64,000 nucleotides of DNA from Oceanispirochaeta sp963676905 (lineage in GTDB: Bacteria; Spirochaetota; Spirochaetia; DSM-2461): assembly GCA_963676905.2 (NCBI GenBank), contig CAXXVE010000001.1, positions 3,906,001 to 3,970,000 of the forward strand, read 5' to 3'. The position numbers were made by a program, and so were the translations under genes. The first letter of the stretch is position 1; every line of letters begins with the position of its first letter. Shown here in pieces: positions 29,317 to 37,689 of this stretch. A model generated the notes under the pieces. That model was not told where the DNA came from. It made no database searches and worked only from the letters and a program-made list of their open reading frames with translations.

Positions 29317-30546
29317 TCAGTACTCCGTCTTTCCGGCGGCAAACTCCGAGGGAAGCATTCCAGTCTGTTTTTTAAAGAACTGACAGAAGTACCTGGGATT
29401 ATCCATTCCCACCTGTGCCGCTATCTGATTGATTTTCAGATCAGAATGTAAAAGAAGCTCTTTTGCCTTTGTAATCCTCATAGAAGTCAGATAGTGATGG
29501 ATACCCACTCCCATCTCAGACTTGAATACCTTTCTCAGATACCTGGATGACACATCAAGAGATGCGGCAATCTCTTCAACCGAAAGGGGATGATTATACT
29601 CTGACTCAATCTCCATTACGGCAAATGCAGTAATACGGGAAACAGGCTTCTTGTTTTCCAGAGCCTCGATCAGAGCGGTCAGGCCACTGTTCAGTTTCTG
29701 ATGCATTTCAATAATTGATGTAAAGTGTTCAAGCTCAAAGTCCAGAACGAGGCGGTCCCCGGGCAGAAGGCAGAACTGTACTTCATGAAAATGATTTTTG
29801 ATGAGAGACAGGAAATCACGGCACAGACCGAAGTCAAAGGAGTTTCTGATTCGGCTCATACAGATCTCTTCCAGACGGGAAAAAACAGATAAATCCCGTT
29901 TCACAAGCAGCCTTCTGAAAACATTCATATCGTTGGCAAGAGAATCATAACTGTAGGTACCGCCATGCTCCCGGATCATATCCCCGGTGAGAACACATGA
30001 CTTTAGACAGAAAAAGGTAAGCTCTTTTCTCAGCCGCAAACTCTCGCAGGTCTCTGCAATCTGACTATAGGAGTCGATATGAGATGACAGGGCACTGCAG
30101 TGAATATGGCGTTTATAGATACCTGGAGCTTTCTCACTGTAGAACCTGTTGAACAATTCAGTGAGTTCCACGGAAAATTCCGTAGCATCCCCCCGCCCTG
30201 TTTCAGGACTGAAAAGGATGCACCAGTATTTCAGGGGATTCAGATAGAGAATATCGTAGGAAATGAACATTTTAGATGCAGTTCTTGAAACGATATCTTT
30301 CAATGCATCGGAGCACTTCATCATATAGGCATCAGAGGGCGTGTACTGCTGGAAGAGAGATTTCTTATATCCGATGATAAGCATGTAGCAGTCATCTGGA
30401 CGGAAGGAAAATTCCACATCCAGCAGCTCCTTATCATACTCAACCACATCCCGCGAAATGCCTGAGAGCATATTATCAAGCAGTCGATAGGAGCTGTAGA
30501 GACGCTTCTTATCATTCTTTCTTCTTATATTTTCAGGTTCAGTCAT
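29317..30546 (-). CDS. AraC-family regulator, probable activator of the flavoprotein gene
   Basis: The protein has 409 residues from the ATG at 30546 (a GTG at 30555 adds three). The C-terminal ~100 residues form the AraC double helix-turn-helix, with S-S-R-Y-L-R-K-V-F-K in the first and N-P-R-Y-F-C-Q-F-F-K-K in the second. The ~300-residue N-terminal part is unrecognised and lacks a receiver-domain aspartate pattern, so it is probably a sensor. The gene is divergent from the lipoprotein flavoprotein gene at 30700. The region between them contains a direct repeat typical of AraC-type binding sites. Control of that reductase by substrate or redox state is likely. Confidence 0.85.
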   Translation of the reverse strand: MTEPENIRRKNDKKRLYSSYRLLDNMLSGISRDVVEYDKELLDVEFSFRPDDCYMLIIGYKKSLFQQYTPSDAYMMKCSDALKDIVSRTASKMFISYDILYLNPLKYWCILFSPETGRGDATEFSVELTELFNRFYSEKAPGIYKRHIHCSALSSHIDSYSQIAETCESLRLRKELTFFCLKSCVLTGDMIREHGGTYSYDSLANDMNVFRRLLVKRDLSVFSRLEEICMSRIRNSFDFGLCRDFLSLIKNHFHEVQFCLLPGDRLVLDFELEHFTSIIEMHQKLNSGLTALIEALENKKPVSRITAFAVMEIESEYNHPLSVEEIAASLDVSSRYLRKVFKSEMGVGIHHYLTSMRITKAKELLLHSDLKINQIAAQVGMDNPRYFCQFFKKQTGMLPSEFAAGKTEY

Positions 30547-30593
30547 ATTCACCAAGACTCTACAACAGCCGGGGATTACACAACAAGGGTTTA

Positions 30594-30631
30594 CAGTTCC
30601 GAATTTCTGAACTAGTTCCGATCTTTGGAAT
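30594..30631. promoter_or_regulatory. Tandem direct repeat, candidate AraC-type operator
   Basis: Two 18-base elements beginning cagttccga and tagttccga match at about 14 of 18 positions and are spaced 19 bases apart in the same orientation. They end next to a TATTCA-17-TAAAAT promoter-like pair (30631-30659) driving the flavoprotein gene. This arrangement is typical of AraC-family half-sites abutting a -35 box. Confidence 0.6.
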
Positions 30632-30699
30632 ATTCATGGAATAGTGAACTCGGTAAAATCTTATCGATTTATCAAATTATTAAAATCGGAGAGATTAAC

Positions 30700-32163
30700 G
30701 TGAAAATGAAGAAACTGATTCTGTCACTGCTTATGGCTGTTTCACTGCTGGCAGGGTGTTCAAAAGAGAGCAACGCCGTCAGTACAGACAGCAGAAGCGA
30801 AACAACAGATATAGTCGTTGTGGGAGGAGGCGGGGCCGGTATGGCTGCCGCTCTTGAGGCAAAGTCCAAGGGGATGGATGTCATCCTTCTTGAAAAACTG
30901 TCAGAAATGGGAGGAACCACCCTCTACGCCTCCACCGCAGTAAATGCGGGAGGAAGCTCCGTGCAGAAAAAGGTTCTCCCCCCCTCTGCTGAAGAAGAGA
31001 TCGATACAAACACCTCCGCATCCGAACTGGATGAAGCCTGGGAGGATTACTACTCGGAAAAGGACTACTACAAAAAGCTTACCGGAAACAGCGGCAAAGA
31101 TGATCCCTCTCTCCGCAACCTGGCAACCCTTTCAGGTAAAATGGTAGACTGGCTGATCGCCATGGGCGCCGACCTGAGTACAGTTATCAACGGCTCCCAG
31201 CATATCACATCAGACGGCAGCGCCATGGGAAAGATGCTTGTTCCCGTTCTGGTCAGCAATCTGGACAAGGCGGAAATTGACTACCGCAGGGACAGCAAAG
31301 CCGCCGATCTCATTATGGACGGAGACAAGGTTACGGGTGTGGAAGTTGAAGGAAAGGATGGAAACTACACCATCACTGCTAAGGCAGTAGTCCTTGCAAC
31401 AGGAAGCTTTGCCTCCAACCCCGAAATGGTAGCCGAGTATACACCTCAGTGGGCGGGCTATCCCTCAACCGCCAGCCGGGGAGCCACAGGTGACGGAATC
31501 ATCATGGCTGTCAAAGCCGGAGCAGCACTGGGCAATATGGACTCAGCCGGTCCCCAGACTGTGGCCTATGATACAGGAGACGGAGCGATCTCTCTGACCA
31601 ATGCCCGGTACAACGGAGCGATCCTTGTAAACAAAGAAGGGAAACGTTTTGTAAACGAACTATCCCCCACATCAATCCTCGGTAAGACAATAACCGAGCA
31701 GACAGAGGGACATGCCTATCTGATCTTCGACCAGGTATCTGTTGACAGAGCAGCCCTGATGCAGGAGTACAAGGAAGCCGGTTACTTTACTGAAGCGGCC
31801 ACCCTTGAAGAACTGGGAGAGGCTCTTGAGATTGACAGTTCAGAACTGGTACAGGCTGTTGAGACCTACCGTGCCTCCTTCGATGGAGGAGAAGATACAG
31901 AATATGGAAGGACCGCATCCATGTTCAGCCGGATTGATACACCCTCCTACTATGGAGCCAGAATATCTCCTGCCAGTCAGCAGACAAGGGGCGGTGTTAT
32001 GATAGACCTGAAGGCCAGAGCTCTCCGGGAAGACGGCTCAGTCATCGAAGGCCTCTACATCGGCGGAGAAACCGCCAATCAGATGGGACAGGGCCTGACA
32101 GTGGCATTTGTCATCGGACGCCTCGCAGGCGAAACCGCTGCCAACGACATTTTAAGCGAATAA
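30700..32163 (+). CDS. Lipoprotein flavin reductase, fumarate reductase/urocanate reductase superfamily
   Basis: The protein has 487 residues from a GTG at 30700, chosen for its GGAGAG site. The signal peptide ends L-L-A-G-C, so it is a lipoprotein. The FAD-binding V-V-G-G-G-G-A-G motif and the L-A-T-G-S-F and G-G-V-M-I-D motifs place it in the flavocytochrome c/FrdA superfamily. By hand alignment with Shewanella fumarate reductase, the proton-donor arginine and the substrate-binding His and Arg are replaced (T, Q and Q). It is therefore unlikely to reduce fumarate; the substrate is unknown. There is no heme site and no FMN-binding domain, so electrons must come from a partner. The AraC gene is divergent upstream, and a 14-bp hairpin follows. 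Confidence 0.85.
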   Translation: MKMKKLILSLLMAVSLLAGCSKESNAVSTDSRSETTDIVVVGGGGAGMAAALEAKSKGMDVILLEKLSEMGGTTLYASTAVNAGGSSVQKKVLPPSAEEEIDTNTSASELDEAWEDYYSEKDYYKKLTGNSGKDDPSLRNLATLSGKMVDWLIAMGADLSTVINGSQHITSDGSAMGKMLVPVLVSNLDKAEIDYRRDSKAADLIMDGDKVTGVEVEGKDGNYTITAKAVVLATGSFASNPEMVAEYTPQWAGYPSTASRGATGDGIIMAVKAGAALGNMDSAGPQTVAYDTGDGAISLTNARYNGAILVNKEGKRFVNELSPTSILGKTITEQTEGHAYLIFDQVSVDRAALMQEYKEAGYFTEAATLEELGEALEIDSSELVQAVETYRASFDGGEDTEYGRTASMFSRIDTPSYYGARISPASQQTRGGVMIDLKARALREDGSVIEGLYIGGETANQMGQGLTVAFVIGRLAGETAANDILSE

Positions 32164-32172
32164 GATTTCAGT

Positions 32173-32204
32173 CAATGGAGACTGCCTCGGGGCAGTCTCC
32201 ATTG
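32173..32204 (+). terminator. Perfect 14-bp hairpin after the flavoprotein gene
   Basis: Arms caatggagactgcc and ggcagtctccattg pair perfectly around a TCGG tetraloop, nine bases after the stop codon. There is no T-run behind it, so it may be a weak intrinsic terminator or an RNA-stabilising hairpin. Confidence 0.6.
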
Positions 32205-32333
32205 GTTATAAGTTAAATAGCTGTGAGGTAGTCCCGGGGCTGCAGGATAAACCTTTTATGGAACAGATCAGAGAGTACATCCTGTTTCAGGTCAGATTCA
32301 CCAACTCCCTGGAATAACAGTGCGGAATAGAAG

Positions 32334-32801
32334 TCAGAGCTTCCGTCCCAACTTTTTTTCAATCTGTCTCTTTTCCCATTCAGGTCCGAACATCTGTAAA
32401 GGGGAAAAAATTCTGATTCCGTGGATCAGAATTCCAAGTCCCCAGCCCATGGCAGGCCATTTTGCCCAGATATAACCGGGTTCGGTGATCAGATTCAATG
32501 CAAAGAGAAATGCGATGATAATCACGTACATAATCAGATGCCTGTAAAATCCCTTCTCGTGCTGAACCTGTTCGAATGCCCGTCTTTCTTCCATTGAGAT
32601 ATTTTTCTCACTCATACTATCCTCCTGCTGAAACTCTGCAATATCCAGATCGAATACGGCTGCCAGACATTTCAGTGTTTCCAGACTGGGTTTCTCCCCT
32701 CTTTCAACTCTCTGAATTGTTCTGCTGCTCAGTCCGCTGAACTCGGCCAGGTCGGACTGGGACCACCCCCTCTGAAGTCTTAACTTTTTGATCATCAGCA
32801 T
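32334..32801 (-). CDS. XRE-family regulator with two-helix membrane tail
   Basis: The protein has 155 residues from the ATG at 32801, which has GGAGG six bases upstream; the longer frame from 32879 has no ribosome site. Residues ~1-60 are an XRE helix-turn-helix: L-R-L-Q-R-G-W-S-Q-S-D-L-A, then S-S-R-T-I-Q-R-V-E-R-G. Residues ~85-140 form the 2TM domain with two hydrophobic helices and the conserved W-A-x-W-P end. Such fused proteins are membrane-tethered regulators. Its promoter overlaps a long inverted repeat, which points to autoregulation. It lies between the flavoprotein gene and the hydrogenase operon; which of these it controls is unknown. Confidence 0.82.
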   Translation of the reverse strand: MLMIKKLRLQRGWSQSDLAEFSGLSSRTIQRVERGEKPSLETLKCLAAVFDLDIAEFQQEDSMSEKNISMEERRAFEQVQHEKGFYRHLIMYVIIIAFLFALNLITEPGYIWAKWPAMGWGLGILIHGIRIFSPLQMFGPEWEKRQIEKKLGRKL

Positions 32802-32819
32802 TGATGGCCTCCGTAGCTT

Positions 32820-32905
32820 TGGTTTCTGCCTGAAAGATAGTGTAATTAAACAATATACCGAACGACATTTATGCGACAAGTAGAGGACTGTCGCATAGAA
32901 GTCGT
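32820..32905 (-). promoter_or_regulatory. Inverted repeat and promoter upstream of the XRE gene
   Basis: A perfect 9-bp inverted repeat, tatgcgaca and tgtcgcata (32870-32897), is flanked by a further acgac/gtcgt pair (32862-32866, 32901-32905). On the minus strand the inner arm supplies TTGTCG, 16 bases before TATATT, a promoter for the XRE gene. The repeat also falls just after the hydrogenase stop, so it could double as a terminator stem, though it has no T-run. Confidence 0.5.
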
Positions 32906-32906
32906 A

Positions 32907-34367
32907 TCAGGTCTTCACTATATCAAGGATAGATTTGGATTCTGCAGAGTAGGTCTTAACCTTTACAGAGGCTTTTTTCGTATCGTTGAGAACCGATGAT
33001 CCTCCCACGCATCCTCCCTGGCAGACCATTACCTCGATCAGGTTACCCTCGGGGCACTCCCCTTTCTTGGCGTAATTTCTCATCAAAGCAATAGCCTTTT
33101 TGTCCAGTCCGTCCACGCAGTGACTCTTCAGAGGGCAATCCTCTCCGGCTGCGGCGGCAACGGCTCCTGAAACTCCGCCGGTAACAGCAAATCCCCTTCC
33201 TTCGGAGGATGCGGCTATGTGAAAAGAGTAGTCCTCACATTCGCTGAGTTCGATCTCACGGGCGACAAAGAGAGACCCCAGCTCCTCAATGCTCATGACA
33301 TAATCCACATAATCATCATCCAGGCCCTCCTTCTTCTTGGCCACACAGGGACCGACAAAGACGGTCACACAACCTGGAAAACGTTCTTTGGCTATCTTTG
33401 CGGTGTAGTGCATGGGAGTGGGAGTCTCAGAGACATAGGGTTTCATTTCGGGCATATGGAGACGGACAAGTTCTTTGTAGGCGGCGCAGCAGGATGTGGT
33501 CATAAAGGGTTCGCCCTCCTCCATTCTCTCTGCAAACTCCGCTGCTTCGTTCATTGTAGTCAGATCCGCCCCTTCAGCGACTTCAAGGACATGTGAGAAG
33601 CCGGCGGCAATCAGGGCTGATGCAATTTTAGGGAGGGATTCGGGAAACTGCCCCTGTACAGCTGGCGCCACCATGGCGACCACAGGGCGGGAACCCTTCA
33701 CTTCTTTGAGGATATCGATCATCTGGCTCTTCTCATGGATGGCTCCGAAGGGACAGCCGGCTACACAGGCTCCGCAGCTTATACAGCGCTCAAAGTCGAT
33801 ATCAATCACACCCTGCTCATTCTTGTGAATGGCTCCTACAGGACAGGCTTCCTCACAGGGAACCCTGAGGCGGGAGATGGCATTATAGGAACAGGCTTTA
33901 ACGCAAAGACCGCAGTTTTTACACTTGTCGTCGTCGATCACGGCTTTTGAGTTCTCTACCCGGATGGCGCCGAATTTGCACGATGAAACGCAGGACTGGG
34001 CCACACACCCCTGACACATATCGGTCACATGAATATGTCCTGAACGGCATCCCTGGCAGGCTGTATCGATGGCTGTGAGCACTTCACTGTCTACCTTTGT
34101 ACGCTCAAGGGCATCCTGTGCATACTCGGTCAGAAGTTTGATATGATCATCTTCGGCTACAGAGAAGCCCAGACCGGCAATGGTCCTCTCCCTGATTGCC
34201 GCACGTTCTTTATGGATACAGCAGCGGTACTGGGGCTTGCTGTTTTTAGGACGCATTTCATAGGGAATCCGGTGAGCTGCCATGGGAAAGTTCCCGGAAT
34301 CGAAGGCCTTGATAATATTGATCAGAACCAGACGGTTCAGACTGCTTGTTAATCTAATTTGACTCAT
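32907..34367 (-). CDS. [FeFe] hydrogenase, group B-like monomeric enzyme
   Basis: The protein has 486 residues from the ATG at 34367, with AGGAGG seven bases upstream. The H-cluster motifs are L1 T-T-S-C-C-A-A-Y, L2 G-P-C-V-A-K-K-K and L3 V-M-V-C-Q-G-G-C-V-G-G, so all four ligating cysteines are present. Upstream, between residues ~105 and 215, several C-x-x-C-x-x-C groups supply at least two ferredoxin-type [4Fe-4S] clusters plus extra cysteines. The shortened L1 and length near 490 fit the group B (B1/B3) hydrogenases found in Clostridia and spirochaetes. It would exchange electrons between ferredoxin and H2 in the cytoplasm. It is the last gene of a four-gene unit; maturases HydEFG must lie elsewhere. 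Confidence 0.88.
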   Translation of the reverse strand: MSQIRLTSSLNRLVLINIIKAFDSGNFPMAAHRIPYEMRPKNSKPQYRCCIHKERAAIRERTIAGLGFSVAEDDHIKLLTEYAQDALERTKVDSEVLTAIDTACQGCRSGHIHVTDMCQGCVAQSCVSSCKFGAIRVENSKAVIDDDKCKNCGLCVKACSYNAISRLRVPCEEACPVGAIHKNEQGVIDIDFERCISCGACVAGCPFGAIHEKSQMIDILKEVKGSRPVVAMVAPAVQGQFPESLPKIASALIAAGFSHVLEVAEGADLTTMNEAAEFAERMEEGEPFMTTSCCAAYKELVRLHMPEMKPYVSETPTPMHYTAKIAKERFPGCVTVFVGPCVAKKKEGLDDDYVDYVMSIEELGSLFVAREIELSECEDYSFHIAASSEGRGFAVTGGVSGAVAAAAGEDCPLKSHCVDGLDKKAIALMRNYAKKGECPEGNLIEVMVCQGGCVGGSSVLNDTKKASVKVKTYSAESKSILDIVKT

Positions 34368-34620
34368 CAATCTCCCTCCTTATGACAGTGAGAATCTCTT
34401 CAGGAGAAGCTTCATCGAATATCTTCCCGTTGACTTTTACAAAGGGGGCGCTCTTAAAATTACTGTTCCGGCACAGGCCCAGACAGTTTCTGGGGATGAT
34501 ATTGGTTTTGCTCTTCATATCATCATCCATATAGTTTTCAAGCTCCTGCAGCCGGGAGCCTCCCAGCACATAACAGGTCGTACCAAAACAGATTTCAACA
34601 TCAATCATTCTTTTCTCCAT
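34354..34620 (-). CDS. Thioredoxin-like [2Fe-2S] ferredoxin
   Basis: The protein has 88 residues. Four cysteines in the pattern C-F-G-T-T-C, a ~30-residue gap, then N-C-L-G-L-C match the NuoE/HydC-type thioredoxin-fold [2Fe-2S] proteins. The start ATG directly follows the phosphatase stop codon (TAG-ATG), and its own end overlaps the hydrogenase start, so the three genes are translationally coupled. It probably shuttles electrons to or from the hydrogenase encoded next. Confidence 0.88.
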   Translation of the reverse strand: MEKRMIDVEICFGTTCYVLGGSRLQELENYMDDDMKSKTNIIPRNCLGLCRNSNFKSAPFVKVNGKIFDEASPEEILTVIRREIDESN

Positions 34621-35790
34621 CTAAATAAACTCACATTCCACTTTTTTTAAATATTTATCTTCAAGGACCTTACAGATCTGTTTGATCAGGTTCTTCCTCA
34701 GTTCAAGCTCAACCGGCCAGTCGGGATCATGGTAAGCCCTGTTCAGTGAAGAGCCCACCATAAAGGAGATCAGATCGTGATCCATCAGAAGCTTGAAAAG
34801 CCTGACAGCCGCATCACTCCGCCCTGCTTCGGGAGGAGTAATGAGATACTCCATAAGCCTTGTGAGGGTCAGGATTCCCTCTGTTGCAAGATCAACTCCC
34901 TCCATAGCAGAGATGCCCGGCAGGCCCCCCTCTCCCATCTTGGTATCCACCTCAATCCCCAGCTCCCTGGAAATAATATTGGAGGTGGTTCCTCCGCAGA
35001 CGACCTTCTTTCCGGGGCTGTTCATAAACCTCAGGACATGCTCCCTGTCTCTCTCCTTGTGAAAGGGAGGGCCTGTAAAAACAGTCAGCCTTTCAGGATG
35101 CCGGACATGGAGAACTGCTGCAGTCATATCGTCCTTGACCAATGGCTCATCTCCGAAAAGAGAGGATACTCTTGTAAGCTCCGACGCCGTTCTGCTGCTC
35201 CCTATACCCGGGGTCCTGTCCAATGAGTCATGGAGGAAACCGGCCACCCCCTGACGGGTCCAACCGGAGCGGGAAGACCTGCTTCCAAGGCCCGCCTGCG
35301 TAATTCCGTCTGAAAGGAAGACAAGTCTGTCTTCAGGTTTCAGAGAGAGCTCATAGCGTTTGATCTGCCTTCCCTGAAACTTCCTGGATTTGATAATCTC
35401 CGGTGATGATTCCATCAGATTTCCCCCTCTGAACAGAAGATGTTCAGGATTTCCCTCTTCAATGACCACGGCTGAGCCGTTTTCATAGCAGTCCACTACT
35501 GTAAAGGTTGAGTAGCTTATCTTTCTGACACTGCACACAGGCAGTGTCTCCATGAGCACTTCCGCAGCCTTACGGATATCCCGACCATGTTCTACATAGC
35601 GAATCAGCATTGTGGCTGTCATCTGGGCCAGAATATTGGCTTTGACTCCGCTTCCAAGGCCGTCTGAAAGGACAGCAATCAACCGCCGCTCTTCGGGGTA
35701 GCGCCTTGTCAGAAAGACATCGCCGCAGATGTTCTCTCCGGTCTTTCTGATCTGGGAGCAGGAGAGATCCATATAGAGGGAGTTATTCAT
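34621..35790 (-). CDS. SpoIIE-type PP2C serine phosphatase of the hydrogenase module
   Basis: The protein has 389 residues from the ATG at 35790, which has GGAAGG four bases upstream and overlaps the sensory hydrogenase stop by eight bases. The longer open frame to 35964 lies inside the upstream gene and is rejected. PP2C motifs are visible: I-C-G-D-V near residue 20, L-S-D-G-L-G-S-G (metal aspartate and glycines), L-V-F-L-S-D-G and V-K-D-D-M-T. The C-terminal ~150 residues are an extra domain of unknown role. In comparable [FeFe] hydrogenase loci such a phosphatase is encoded beside a PAS-containing hydrogenase and is thought to relay its signal. Its substrate phosphoprotein is not in this window. 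Confidence 0.85.
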   Translation of the reverse strand: MNNSLYMDLSCSQIRKTGENICGDVFLTRRYPEERRLIAVLSDGLGSGVKANILAQMTATMLIRYVEHGRDIRKAAEVLMETLPVCSVRKISYSTFTVVDCYENGSAVVIEEGNPEHLLFRGGNLMESSPEIIKSRKFQGRQIKRYELSLKPEDRLVFLSDGITQAGLGSRSSRSGWTRQGVAGFLHDSLDRTPGIGSSRTASELTRVSSLFGDEPLVKDDMTAAVLHVRHPERLTVFTGPPFHKERDREHVLRFMNSPGKKVVCGGTTSNIISRELGIEVDTKMGEGGLPGISAMEGVDLATEGILTLTRLMEYLITPPEAGRSDAAVRLFKLLMDHDLISFMVGSSLNRAYHDPDWPVELELRKNLIKQICKVLEDKYLKKVECEFI

Positions 35791-37570
35791 AAAGCCTTCC
35801 CAGACCATTGAGAAAGCCATGGGCATCGTCAGACTCTCCTCTCTCATCCGTATCCAGCTCGGGATCATAGCCTTCGGCAATGGAAGTGAGAAGGAGTTCT
35901 GTCTCAACCATGTGTTCCCCGAGACGGCAGGCAATGTCCTGAACAATAGCCATGTTTTTGGCAATAACGGAGTGGGCCTTTTTGGCGATCTGGTCCCGGT
36001 GCATCTCCGACTCGGTTACATCGGCAATAACTGCTCCCACAAGCTGATTGGCCTCGATGGAGAAGATACTGATCTCGTAGAGTCCCCGGTTCATGGGATA
36101 GTGCTCCTTATGAAGGTCCTTTCCTGTTTCAAGAACCGATTCGAAGAGACTGCCGCAGGGGAGAATTTTATCAAGGACACCCCCTGTAAGGCATCCAGGG
36201 TCTTCATCAAAACCTTCAAGGAGGTCAGGGGCAAACATCCGGACAAAGGACTTGTTTGTCTCAAGAATCTTAAGGGTGCTGTCAACCATAAGGATTCCCG
36301 AAGGCATGCAGTTGAATACGGCCCCCGCCTTGCGTGCGGCAATCCGTCTCATATAGGAGATGCACATCTGAGCCTCGGCATTCCCCCGGACAAGAGCCTT
36401 TGCAAGCTCCCTGCATGTGTTGTACCCGCAGCCTCCGCAGTTGAGTTCATCATCAACGGACTTTTTGCCTATCCGGAGCATAGCCTGACGAATCTGAACA
36501 GCCGAGGGCTCTTCAAGCTGAACTGATGTTGGAAAGAACTTTCTTGATACAACTGTGGATGCCCGCATGGGGATACCGCTGCGTTCCCGGACATGATCCC
36601 GTACTTTCAGTACCGACTGCAGACCGTTTTCCCTGCTTATGGTGCAGGGCCCCGCCATGCAGCCTCCCTGACATGCAAGAGCTTCAATAAATACAGGCTT
36701 CGAGAGTGAATCGCCATCCATTCCGTCAAGCATCTCCCGGATCATTGGAATGGTGCTGACAGTAATCATAACGGCTTCCCCGCCGGCTCCCGCCTTGAGC
36801 ATTGTTTCGCTCATTCCCCCCTCCAGGGGATAGAGGGCACCCTCAAAGGCATCTGAGGGTTCAAATGTCCCGTTACCGGACTCTCTGGTATCAGGATTGA
36901 TTCCCGCCTTCCTGAACATATTGTCCAGTTCATTGAATCCGATGGCTGTATCGATGTTATCAGGATAAAGATCGGATTCTCCCTTCTTTGCACTGCAGGG
37001 ACCAATGAAGACAACACATGCATTCTGTCCATAATGCTCTTTCAGCATATGCCCGTGGGTCGCTGCGGGAGAGGCCAGAGGAACAAGGGAGGATACAAGC
37101 CTGGGTTTATACTTCTTAAGATAGTCTACAACCGCAGGGCAGGCACTTGAGATCCAGAGTCTTGCAGGTTCACTGCGCATCAGCTCAAGAGTCCCCATGG
37201 AGACTTCCTGGGCACCCAGAGCCGTCTCAGATACTGCATGGAATCCGAGTTCCTTCAAGGAGGAGATCATCTGGGAGGAAGAGCAGGAGAAACTACCCCG
37301 CCAGCTGGGAGCCAGAGAGGCGACTACAGGCACTCCCGAGGAGATAAGATCATAAACGACGGCGCTGTCATTTCTGACCTGTTTAGCGTTCCGGGGACAG
37401 AGGGATATGCACTGGCCGCAGGCAATACAGCTGTCGGAGATGACAGAGGCCCGCCCCCCGTCGATTCTGATGGCTTTGACGGGACAGCCCCGAACGCACT
37501 TGTAGCAGTCCTGGCACTCACTATGCAATGTATATACGGGATATTGATTATCCAAAAATACCACTCTCAC
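35783..37570 (-). CDS. Sensory [FeFe] hydrogenase with PAS domain (HydS-like)
   Basis: The protein has 595 residues. The order of parts is: two ferredoxin clusters (C-Q-D-C-Y-K-C, C-I-A-C-G-Q-C); an H-cluster domain with divergent L1 (S-S-A-C-P-A-V), L2 G-P-C-S-A-K-K and L3 A-L-A-C-Q-G-G-C-M-A-G-P; an Fe-S 'Fes' motif N-C-G-G-C-G-Y-N-T-C near residue 380; then a PAS domain (P-S-G-I-L-M-V-D) and a helical end. This is the group C sensory hydrogenase architecture, thought to detect H2 and signal rather than produce it. The start is a GTG at 37570 just after a strong promoter, so the leader is very short. It heads the four-gene operon. Confidence 0.87.
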   Translation of the reverse strand: MRVVFLDNQYPVYTLHSECQDCYKCVRGCPVKAIRIDGGRASVISDSCIACGQCISLCPRNAKQVRNDSAVVYDLISSGVPVVASLAPSWRGSFSCSSSQMISSLKELGFHAVSETALGAQEVSMGTLELMRSEPARLWISSACPAVVDYLKKYKPRLVSSLVPLASPAATHGHMLKEHYGQNACVVFIGPCSAKKGESDLYPDNIDTAIGFNELDNMFRKAGINPDTRESGNGTFEPSDAFEGALYPLEGGMSETMLKAGAGGEAVMITVSTIPMIREMLDGMDGDSLSKPVFIEALACQGGCMAGPCTISRENGLQSVLKVRDHVRERSGIPMRASTVVSRKFFPTSVQLEEPSAVQIRQAMLRIGKKSVDDELNCGGCGYNTCRELAKALVRGNAEAQMCISYMRRIAARKAGAVFNCMPSGILMVDSTLKILETNKSFVRMFAPDLLEGFDEDPGCLTGGVLDKILPCGSLFESVLETGKDLHKEHYPMNRGLYEISIFSIEANQLVGAVIADVTESEMHRDQIAKKAHSVIAKNMAIVQDIACRLGEHMVETELLLTSIAEGYDPELDTDERGESDDAHGFLNGLGRLYE

Positions 37571-37593
37571 TTATTCGATATATTTCTATCGAT

Positions 37594-37622
37594 ATAGTAT
37601 TACTGATAGAGGTGTCAGTCAA
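37594..37622 (-). promoter_or_regulatory. Promoter of the hydrogenase operon
   Basis: On the minus strand TTGACT and TACTAT are 17 bases apart. The predicted start near 37587 leaves a leader of about 17 bases before the GTG at 37570. A CGATA/TATCG inverted repeat at 37576-37591 overlaps the predicted start and could bind a regulator. Confidence 0.7.
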
Positions 37623-37689
37623 TAGGAGTTGTGAGATTATTATTACGTTTGTTTCTTTTTAGAAGCTGTATGACCCTCGCCTTGAGCGG

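Noticed and set aside
35791..35964. N-terminal extension of the SpoIIE phosphatase
   Set aside because: It lies entirely inside the upstream sensory hydrogenase gene; the ATG at 35790 has a good ribosome site.
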